Shown: in pieces, positions 56,124-64,000 of the stretch
Numbering within the stretch: the stretch's first letter is position 1
How the letters are laid out: each line of letters opens with the position of its first letter
Translations under genes and position numbers: made by a program
DNA from: Liquidambar formosana
Lineage: Eukaryota > Streptophyta > Magnoliopsida > Saxifragales > Altingiaceae
NCBI GenBank assembly: GCA_039720395.1
Contig: CM077829.1
Location: forward strand, 21,302,685 to 21,366,684
DNA: 64,000 nt
Direction of reading: 5' to 3'
Notes under the pieces: generated by a model
Databases searched by the model: none
The model's input: only the letters and a program-made list of their open reading frames with translations
What the model was told of the DNA's origin: nothing

Positions 56124-59100
56124 AAGCTGCTATCAGGTAGGCCAAGGTCTTCTTCTTCATGGATCTCCGCAATGACACCACATTCAAGGTACCAATTCAG
56201 GAATGGCACGGTAGCATGGCTAATGGATGAACCCTGGAGTTCTTCAATGGTCGAGTCTTCCACGGTGAGGATCATGTCTTGGAACATTTCAGTCATAGCC
56301 CCCGCATCAAGGTTCTCTGCCCAGTCTTCCTCTTTCAAGCTTCCATATAGATCTTGGATAGAGTGGTACCAACTTGTCAAACTTTGAGGATTCGGCCCTT
56401 CTGTGAAGTATCTATCACCAAAAATTTTATCTGCCACGGCTGGGTCGGAACTTGGATAAAAAGTATATGGGATGTACTGCTTTATAGAAGAGTAATGGCG
56501 TGATGATTCATTCAGCTCTTTCTCAATGCATTGGACATAATCAAACCCAGATAGCGGTATCGCTGCTGATTCAGGTTGTATCTCACATATAGGCACACCT
56601 GCGAGTTTCAATTCATAGTCCCCTTGAAGCGTTACTATGGCTCCTTCATATGGAAACTTCACCTTTTGATGGAGTGAAGATGGCACAGCCCCAGCGGGAT
56701 GGATCCAAGGTCGGCCCAACAGCAAGTTGAAACATGACGGCACATCTAACACTTGGAATTCCACCCTAAATTCAGTGGGTCCCATGATAAGAGGCAAAGT
56801 AACTACCCCTATTACTTCTCGGCGGGTGTTGTCATAAGCTCTTACGGTCTGCCCAGATGGCGTGAAATCAGTGGGTCCCAAACCCAAAACAGTGGCAGTT
56901 CGGAGAGGACATACATTCAGTGCGGACCCATTGTCGATAAGAACGGTGGGAACCCTCTTCCCCATAGTGTCAACGGTCACATAGAGAGCTTGAGAATGGC
57001 TTGGCCCGCTTTTAGGTAGGTCTACATCAGTGAACACGATGGTTGAGTTCTTGGGAGTTGGATTCACCAAATGTACCAATCCCTCGGGGGATGTGTCAAC
57101 AGGCACTTGTATCTGATTCAACAGTTTCAACACGGTCTGTCTGTGCTTATGCGAGGCCATGAGCAAGCCCCAAATAGTGATGTTGGCATTGGTCTTCTTC
57201 AGTTGCCTAAGCACTTCATCCTCTTCTTCTTGCAAGCTAGGGCGCCTCTGCCCTTCCAAATCTTCCAATGGATTTTCAGACTCTAGGTGGGGAGGCTTGA
57301 AATGACAACCCCCTCTGGTTATATGGTCCAACTCATCATCGCTAGCCCATATGTCATGGACTTCCTCGGAGTCATTCATTAAGTCATCCCATTCTATCAT
57401 GTCAATGCTCTCCATCTCTGTCGGCAAGTCATCCCAACCTGAAGGGACTATCGGCTCATCTGATATCGGACTTGGGCTTGAGTACAGCACATAGTAATCA
57501 TATTTCCCCGACGCTTCACCTAATAGGCCAACCTGAGGATCCCCTGCTTCATATCTTTCTTTCAGCTCTTGTTGGATAGATTTCTTTGGCAACAACAAAA
57601 CCTTTTGGTCAATGAGGTCTTGGATGATCTTCTTTAGTATAGAACAAGCCTCGGTGTCATGGCCGGGTGCACGATGGTATTGGCAATATTGGTGAGGGGT
57701 TGATGGTCTTGGCTTTGGTGGAAGTGGCATGATAAGGCTGTTATTGCGGCAAATGGTGAAGAGACGGGTTAAGGTCATGGGGAGCGGAGTGTATTGTCTT
57801 ATGGGATGGCGAGGGCGAGAGGATTCAACCCCAATGGCATTTATGGTGTTAGGTGGGGGTGTGTTGTTGTGTGATGGGAGAGGATTACGGGTGACATTTG
57901 GACGGGTTGGTGGTGAAATGACTTGCTTGTCAATGAGGTCTTGGACTTGGTGGCGAAGGCGAATACAGCGATTGGTGGCATGGCCTTTGGATTGATGGTA
58001 CTTGCAGTACTCATTCTCATTGTAGCTCTTGGGTAAGGGATTTGGTGGAGGTCTTGGGTCGAGTGGCTTCAATAGGTCACGACTTATGAGCTTTTCAAAG
58101 ACTCTTTCGAGTGGCATGAATAGGTCAGTGAATTGGCGAGGTGGGTTGACATCATTGAGAGAAAAGGGTTGGATTGGTTGAGTTATGGTGTTGACCTCGG
58201 CATTGTTCTTCCCAGTAAAGTTTGTCTTGCGACTCCTCACTTCCTCAGTCTTGATTGTCCCATCATTGATAGCATCTTCAACCTGCGTGCCAGCCCCAAT
58301 GAGAGCTTTGAAATTTGGGAAATAGTGGGCAAATAGGTGCTTGTGATACACGGGCAGCAGGTTCTTAACCACTAACTGAATTTGGTCCTCCTCATTCGGC
58401 CTATCCGTCATTCTCGACGCCTTTTGTCTCCACCTTGTAATGTAAGCGGAGAAAGTTTCATGAGCCCCTTGCTTGGTAGTTTCTAGGTCCCTTCGAGTAA
58501 CGTCCACCTCTGTGTTATACTTGGAGTGCTCTGAAAACTCATTGCATATGTCTTCCCAAGTCCGGGTTCTATTCTCATCCAAGGATAAGAACCATTTCAA
58601 AGCAGAAGTGGCCAAGGTTTCATGGAACATTTGAGCTAAAAGCTCGTCAGTAGCCCCTCGAGGGTGCATAGCTCGCACGTACATCTTCAAATGAGTCTTA
58701 GGGCAACCCGTCCCATCGAACTTTTCTAACTCCGGCATCTTGAATTGTAGTGGAATACGAGCCGTTGGAAACAGGGATAGAGTCCGCACATCGACCATGT
58801 CATCAGCCCTGCGAATCCCTTTCATGGTTCTCTCCAAAGCTTCTACCTTGCTAGCTAACACGGAATCACTGCTAGTACCTTTCCCCTTGGCTTCCCCTTC
58901 TAGGTTGGTGACCTCAGGTTTCGAGCTACTTTCCCCCCTTGTCTTGGTGTTCTCATTGGATTGAGGTCCCTCTTCGGTGCCAGCCCCATGAGGTATACCC
59001 GAGGAATGGGCCTTAGAGCCATTTTGTTCAAGATCCGCCATCTTCTGTTGGTTCTCTTGAGCCATTTTCAATGCGGTATCGGATGTCTCGGCGGTATGGT

Positions 59101-59173
59101 CAAGCTTGGCCATGATGGCTTTCAGGCAAGCCTCAAGGTCAAAGTGCCCCTCACTAGTTCTTTCGTCGGCCAT
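56120..59173 (-). CDS. Gag-protease polyprotein of element C, intact
   Basis: Uninterrupted frame of 1017 codons from ATG at 59173 (MADERTSEG); an upstream GTG at 59239 gives a longer frame but is not needed. Gag core near residues 150-290 (ALKWFLSLDENRTRTWEDIC, then TRRDLETTKQG), a retrotransposon capsid-type domain that packages the RNA. Two C-x2-H-x4-H-x4-C modules follow, CKYHQSKGHATNRC near residue 390 and CQYHRAPGHDTEAC near 495. The aspartic protease has DNGSALNV near residue 745 and the later LLGRPWIH. The last 130 residues are acidic. An in-frame TAG lies just inside the intron, so this product is made when splicing fails. It could supply capsid in trans. Confidence 0.92.
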   Translation of the reverse strand: MADERTSEGHFDLEACLKAIMAKLDHTAETSDTALKMAQENQQKMADLEQNGSKAHSSGIPHGAGTEEGPQSNENTKTRGESSSKPEVTNLEGEAKGKGTSSDSVLASKVEALERTMKGIRRADDMVDVRTLSLFPTARIPLQFKMPELEKFDGTGCPKTHLKMYVRAMHPRGATDELLAQMFHETLATSALKWFLSLDENRTRTWEDICNEFSEHSKYNTEVDVTRRDLETTKQGAHETFSAYITRWRQKASRMTDRPNEEDQIQLVVKNLLPVYHKHLFAHYFPNFKALIGAGTQVEDAINDGTIKTEEVRSRKTNFTGKNNAEVNTITQPIQPFSLNDVNPPRQFTDLFMPLERVFEKLISRDLLKPLDPRPPPNPLPKSYNENEYCKYHQSKGHATNRCIRLRHQVQDLIDKQVISPPTRPNVTRNPLPSHNNTPPPNTINAIGVESSRPRHPIRQYTPLPMTLTRLFTICRNNSLIMPLPPKPRPSTPHQYCQYHRAPGHDTEACSILKKIIQDLIDQKVLLLPKKSIQQELKERYEAGDPQVGLLGEASGKYDYYVLYSSPSPISDEPIVPSGWDDLPTEMESIDMIEWDDLMNDSEEVHDIWASDDELDHITRGGCHFKPPHLESENPLEDLEGQRRPSLQEEEDEVLRQLKKTNANITIWGLLMASHKHRQTVLKLLNQIQVPVDTSPEGLVHLVNPTPKNSTIVFTDVDLPKSGPSHSQALYVTVDTMGKRVPTVLIDNGSALNVCPLRTATVLGLGPTDFTPSGQTVRAYDNTRREVIGVVTLPLIMGPTEFRVEFQVLDVPSCFNLLLGRPWIHPAGAVPSSLHQKVKFPYEGAIVTLQGDYELKLAGVPICEIQPESAAIPLSGFDYVQCIEKELNESSRHYSSIKQYIPYTFYPSSDPAVADKIFGDRYFTEGPNPQSLTSWYHSIQDLYGSLKEEDWAENLDAGAMTEMFQDMILTVEDSTIEELQGSSISHATVPFLNWYLECGVIAEIHEEEDLGLPDSSL

Positions 59174-60027
59174 GTCTGTCTGATGGGTAGACTCAACACT
59201 CACTAGACGCCCTTGTGGATTGCGGATCCAAGCCAGCACGTCTATGGATAGAAAAGTTTTAACCTTTAGCCTAAGGACTTGTCCTAAACCTCCATATTTT
59301 CCTTAATGAACTCGGTCTCTACACCATGTTCAATATATTCATTCCTTTTATCCAATTACCTTTACAGGGATCATGGATTAAGGGTATGTTTTAAAGAATA
59401 GGGCATAGAGTCCTTCAACTAGGTTTAATTAATCCCCTAGGACTAGCACATTACAAACATAGCTTTACATCCTATTTCCTTAATTTATTCCTCCTAACCC
59501 ATGGCCTTAACGAAGGCTAGGGTTTAAAGGTCTATATTAAGGGTATAAGATATAAAGCCTCACACCACAAACACGGCATAGCATCATTACAAACAATTGT
59601 GGGTGCATAAAGGTGAGACCGTAGTGTCCTACAAGTCTGTCTATATGGACTAATGATAAGGGTAGGCTAGGGTCCTTCACTTGCTTGAGCAATCCTTATA
59701 CCTAACTACATGTGGCATCAGGAACGCCGCGTGGGTCCAGCAGTACGTGATTAACTCATTTAATATACCCAAGGGCAAGCCCAAGGGTACTAGGCAAGAG
59801 AGGTTGATAGCTTTCGCCCCAACACATGGAATCAGGAAAACCAAGGTTGAGACTAGGCCGATCGTTGGCAAGGATACATCGAGGGACATCGATCCTAGCA
59901 TGCAAGAGTTTGCGCACACAATGCAATAAATGAAATCACACAATCAAATGGATGCAATGTGATTGATTTTAATTAAACATAAGAAATTAACTTAGCCCAA
60001 TTAAACTTTATAGAGTCTAGCCCACAA
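59174..60027. other. Leader of element C between primer site and gag
   Basis: About 0.85 kb. It has frames of 82 codons (59681-59929, plus) and 88 codons (59677-59943, minus) that overlap; neither resembles a known protein. Ogre elements often have an extra ORF upstream of gag, but I see no convincing counterpart here. Confidence 0.5.
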
Positions 60028-60028
60028 C

Positions 60029-60047
60029 ATCCCCAGTGGAGTCGCCA
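60029..60047 (-). promoter_or_regulatory. Primer-binding site of element C (tRNA-Arg)
   Basis: The plus strand reads ATCCCCAGTGGAGTCGCCA three bases before the LTR, identical as I recall to the 3' end of plant tRNA-Arg(ACG) with its CCA tail. The minus strand is therefore its complement and would bind the tRNA as primer. tRNA-Arg priming is known in Ogre elements. Confidence 0.88.
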
Positions 60048-60050
60048 AAC

Positions 60051-62807
60051 TGTGAACCCCGGAAATTGGGCCCACGAGGGATTGAAAAGAAAAATGGGTT
60101 TGAAAAAGAAAAAGGAAAGGAGTCACCACCTTATTTTTTAAAGGAAACAAGGAAAACCCTAAAAATAGTTTGTTTTAGGAAAACAATTTGAATGACTCCA
60201 TAAAAAAGGAAAGGCAAAAACCAATCTTTTGAAAACCAAAGAAATCGGGGATTCGGAGGCTAAGTTATGACATGGGAAGGTTCTAGGCAAAGCCTATAGG
60301 CACCCATGTCACCCTTTCGGTCTCTCAGTTCATTTGGGCTAAATTAAAGTCTTTCCATACAAAAATCAGCAAGTATATCATCACAAGAATTGCATGCATA
60401 TCATATATTTCATTCATCCATCCATGCATAATAAGCAAATAAAAACAGAAAATAAAAAAGAAGAAAAGAAAACATAAATAAACCTAGGATGCTTGGATCC
60501 TAGAACGGACTTGAGCCTCACGAAGAGCGCCTACGTACCATGCAACGAAATACATGGATCAAAGTCCACGTAGTTCGATTAGAACTAAGGTTAAATCCTA
60601 ATACAAACCTATGGTAAAAACCCTAGGTTTCCTTATTTGATCAAAAGAGTTGAATATGATAGAAAGTTTGATTTTAGGAAAGAAATCCACAAAATGGAAA
60701 CTTTAATAAAAACCAGAATTTTGTTGGTTAAGGAAACCTCTAATTAAACCATAGGATCATATTAAAAATTAACCCTAAATAGGGAGAAGAGAATGAGTTA
60801 AGAAGAAAGGTGAATTGGGGCACCTTCACACCCACTTACCTGAGCGCAATTAGCTCCAAGCATTTAGCCATTTCAGACATAAGCAGCCCTATTTGCCATG
60901 GGACAAATACCACACCTATTTGCACCTTTACAAGTGCTCAAAACCATGCAAAAACACTAACATGCAAATCTGGACAGAATAGTATTATGACCTAAAATCA
61001 TCCACTAAGCATGCCAATAGCAAAAACAGCGAACAATAATAAGTCCTAACATATTCCTAGAACCATATCATGCATAAAAACCCTAAAACATACTAACATG
61101 CATGCAAAACTATCATGTTTACTCCATATGAAAAACATATACAGCAAACACGAAGAAAAACCAAATAAAAAAGTCTACTTTATCATGCTATATGAAAACA
61201 AACACGAAACAATGACTCTAAAACCCTAAACTCACAAATATGCTTAAAAACATACAAAACATACTTTAATCATGCTAAAACCAAACTAAACAGAAATTAA
61301 ATCATGCATATTAACTAACTAAAGCAATATAACATGATGAAAATCCTAACTCTAACATGCAATGACACTAATCCTAACACAAGGACAATAGGAGCACAAG
61401 AATCACAACTATGCATTAAAAACCTAAAGGACAGCCCTAAAGCATGCTAATCAGTAGATAAAAAATAGATATTCCATGTATATTAACTAGCTAGAGTGTT
61501 AATACATGATAAAAAAGTTACCTTTAACATGCAATAGGCCTAACCCATATGAAAACCTAGTTTAAGCTTGAATAGAGAAGGAGAATACCTTAGGAAGTGG
61601 CTCCCCTTGTGTTTTTAGAGTGAATCAAACCAACACGAATCCTCCTCTTTGTCAAAGTGGTATCACAGCAAAGAGATCAAAACTCACTCAACTTTGAAAA
61701 GAAATAGAAAACAAAAAGAGAACAAGAAAAAAGAAAAGTGATTTTCGTCACTTTGCAGCAGCAGCAACTCCAATCGCGTTTTTGGGTATGAAAACGTTGG
61801 ATTTGGACAAAGCTTGTGAAATACAAAGTTGTAGCGAATTGAATTATCTTTCTAACAAGACCAATTTCATCAAATTCTGACTTCGGATGAAAAAGTTATG
61901 ATTAAAATACGACTGCTGGTTTTCAGAAAATCTGCTGCTGAATTATGACGAATTTCACTCCGTCCAAACCCTCTTCTCCTCCCCTTGTTTAAAGACATTA
62001 AGAGAGTATTTATAGCTGAAATCTGGAGTTTCCCTTTCCTTCCTGGACTAGGTTTCCTTGGAGAATAATCAAAAGGTATTTTATAATGATAAAAGACTTC
62101 TAATCTGAATAGGAAAAGGAAATTGTCTTTTATAAAAATTGGGAGACTGACCGCTAACACGCATGCACATGTATCATATGTGCGTACACACACTCATCAC
62201 ATACGTACACGTGTTAGTGTCATGATAAAAATGGCTAATTTAATAAAATAATTTTCTTTTCATTTTAACCAAAAATCTCATGCTGTGATTCGCACTAATT
62301 CTTCAAGGATAATCCGTAAATAACCACACTAAACTCATCATCAGGCCATATCAAAATTGAACTTCATGAAACACTTTTGAGGGTAAAATGATGACTAATG
62401 AAAGTCAATTTGAAAAGATTTGGTTGGTAATTGTGAGTCAATTAGAGCTAACCCAAGGAAGGGTCAATTAACCAACTTGAACTACATCGAGCCATTTTAA
62501 TCCCGAGCCATTGACTTACCAAATTGAACCTAGAAATACCTCATATGCATCCATATGAACTCCAATTGACAATTTGGAGATCATTCCAAGGTCAAATGAA
62601 AAGTTTGGGACTTAAAAGACGATTATGCCCCTCAAGTCACAAAAGCTCTTATTATCCCTCAAGATCAACTCCAATTTGAACCAAAATTCATATCCATTGT
62701 CCTTGTGACTCTAGAAAACTAATGCAAGTGACTAGACTCAAAAACAAAACAAAAACATGCATGAAATGATGAGCCCTAGTAAGGTGGTGCAAAAATGGGG
62801 TGTGACA
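60051..62807 (-). repeat. 5' LTR of element C
   Basis: 2757 bp, the same length as the 3' LTR. Complement of TATAAATA at 62007-62014 and the imperfect palindrome at 62154-62217. It should drive transcription leftward into gag. GCCTACGTA lies near its inner end at about 60529. Confidence 0.97.
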
Positions 62808-62812
62808 CATAT

Positions 62813-64000
62813 GGAACATGCCCAACCACGTGCTCGCAAGATAGTAAAGAAGGCGGGTTTTGGGCCCTTCCTAGATGCTCTATGGAACGAGCAATGGGAT
62901 AGGCAAGCATTGTTTGCCTTGACAGAGCTATGGTGGGACACCACCAACACTTTCCATTTTAGCTTCAGGGAGATGACCATGACCCCTAAGGATTTCACCA
63001 TGATAACTGGGTTGAGCTTGAAAGGCAAGCGCTTGGAATACTACGAACAAGCCAACATGGATCAGAACTACATAGTAGCTCTACTCGGGGTTGAAGCGGA
63101 GTTAAGCCCAAAAGGTGTGCGCCGTACTTGGCTCTACAACACCTTTGCCATTGTGGAAGAGAGTGAGGGGACGGATCCCCAATACATTGTGAGAGCTTTC
63201 TTGCTCTACATGATTTCATGCACCTTCTTTGCGGGCACCAATGACATGGCTCGACTAGAGTTGCTAGCTAGCATGGAAGATGTGAACAAAATTGGGAGAT
63301 ACAATTGGGGTGGGGCTGCTTTTACAACCATGTATCGCTCCATGACTGACATGTCCCGAGGAGTTGCAAAGAACTTTGGGGGACTTCCTTTCATTTGGGA
63401 GGTAACAAAGAACATTCAATTCTCTATTATTTCCCGAAACTTGACTTGTACATGATTTCCTCTATTTCTTTGATTTTCCACAGATATGGTACTACGAGTA
63501 CCTGAACATGTGCCGCCCAACTCTTGCTAGTGATGCCATGTCATGGCCTATCCTCCAGAATTACGCTCCCTCTTGCTTGGCTACAAGAGCCTCCAACCGA
63601 TATGACTATGCCCATGCAAGGGTATATCTTGCTAGCTTGACTACTGAAATGGCAGAATCTTTCTTTCTTTCCTTTTTTTTTTATCTTTTTTATCATTTTT
63701 TCTCATTTCTCATTTCAAACTCAACAGGTGGAATGGGATCTATGGAGGCTGTGGGAGTATAGGCTTCCCGAGAAGTACTCCTCTTGTTTGGAGTTGACAA
63801 GCAAAAGGGTCCTTTTTGAAGGCCCCACAGGTAGATGCTGGTATCTTGGGGAGCGAGTCCTGAGACAAGTCCACGGAAATATGAATGCAGCTGTGACACC
63901 TTCCATGCCACCAAAGAACATGAGGCATACTAACCACTTGGTGGGGGATGAACTAGAAGAAGCTCTGAGGGGTTGGGATGCTGAGGGATTCACCTCCCCT
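62813..64000 (+). CDS. Gene 1 (D copy), 3' part: exons 2-4, running off the window
   Basis: Continues exon 2 after element C (MEHAQPRARKIVKKAGFG and on) to 63401, then exon 3 at 63484-63651 and exon 4 from 63728 to the window edge. No stop codon in any exon; the TGG at the site of the A-copy stop is kept. PMD motif WWDTTNTFHFSFREMTMTPK. The donor after exon 3 is ATG-GCAGAA, where A has GT, so it would need a GC-AG intron. The gene can no longer be expressed whole because element C splits exon 2. Confidence 0.8.

Larger units (their letters stand above)
44250..62807 (-). mobile_element. Element C: complete Tat/Ogre-type Ty3-gypsy retrotransposon
   Basis: Both LTRs are 2757 bp (44250-47006 and 60051-62807) and differ at about eleven positions by eye. 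CATAT flanks the insertion (44245-44249 and 62808-62812). Own length is about 16.9 kb without the nested solo LTR. Order in sense: 5' LTR, tRNA-Arg primer site, leader, gag-protease, 171-base intron, RT-RNaseH-second RNaseH-integrase, antisense gene 2, hairpin array, polypurine tract, 3' LTR. gag-protease and gene 2 are open, but pol has four in-frame stops and an insertion, so it cannot move by itself. Confidence 0.97.
37992..64000 (-). mobile_element. Element D: Tat/Ogre-type retrotransposon, continues past the window
   Basis: Inserted in element A's gag after CATAT. Visible parts are its 3' LTR (37992-41206), polypurine tract, an 80-bp hairpin array (41440-42232), a 60-bp hairpin array (42233-42660), and gene 1 (43495-44249 and 62813-64000). 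Element C interrupts gene 1. The other end, with gag, pol and the 5' LTR, lies beyond 64000. The order matches the left part of element A, so A and D are members of one family. Confidence 0.9.

Noticed and set aside
1..64000. tRNA, rRNA or other RNA genes
   Set aside because: The only tRNA-like sequence is the primer-binding site at 60029-60047, which matches just the tRNA 3' end.

Overview
This window is plant nuclear DNA, most likely from a eudicot with a repeat-rich genome. I see no ordinary host gene, no RNA gene and nothing bacterial or viral. The evidence for a plant is: Ty3-gypsy polyproteins of the Tat/Ogre type with a second RNase H domain; a primer-binding site that matches the 3' end of plant tRNA-Arg; a Copia-type family with the TGGTATCAGAGCC (initiator tRNA-Met) primer site; plant mobile domain (PMD) proteins; GT-AG introns; and telo-box-like AAACCCTAA runs. 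I cannot name the species.

The 64 kb is one stack of nested LTR retrotransposons, and nearly every boundary is fixed by a 5-bp target-site duplication (TSD). Element A (Tat type, minus strand) is the oldest and forms the background from 1 to 37991, with both of its ends outside the window or displaced. Three insertions interrupt it: a solo LTR at 623-2295; Copia-like element 1 at 8650-27994, which contains Copia-like element 2 in the opposite orientation at 16196-25887; and a solo LTR at 28600-33073, which contains a Tat solo LTR at 30058-32834. At 37992 its gag gene is cut by Tat element D (minus strand), which runs off the right end of the window. D is in turn interrupted by the complete Tat element C (44250-62807, TSD CATAT, two 2757-bp LTRs), and C's integrase gene is interrupted by a solo LTR at 51373-53036.

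The Tat elements carry, on their minus (sense) strand, gag-protease, a short intron, and RT-RNaseH-second RNaseH-integrase. Between integrase and the 3' LTR they carry extra genes in antisense (plus strand). All copies that reach this region have PMD-type cargo. Gene 2 is intronless and intact in C (429 codons, 49277-50566) but a pseudogene in A. Gene 1 is a predicted seven-exon PMD gene with phase-0 introns, present in A (2907-5543, one nonsense codon) and in D (split by C). Gene 2 has its own TATA box and polyadenylation signals and lies downstream of a GC-rich palindrome; nearly the same palindrome occurs in the U3 region of D's LTR.

Between the antisense genes and the 3' LTR lie tandem arrays built from small hairpins. 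In element C the stems vary while staying base-paired around a constant AAGTGAT-like loop. I regard these covarying hairpin arrays, together with the intron-containing antisense PMD cassette and its shared palindrome, as the most unusual content of the window. The Copia-like family has only decayed coding sequence, yet two closely similar copies inserted fairly recently, so it was probably moved by proteins supplied in trans.
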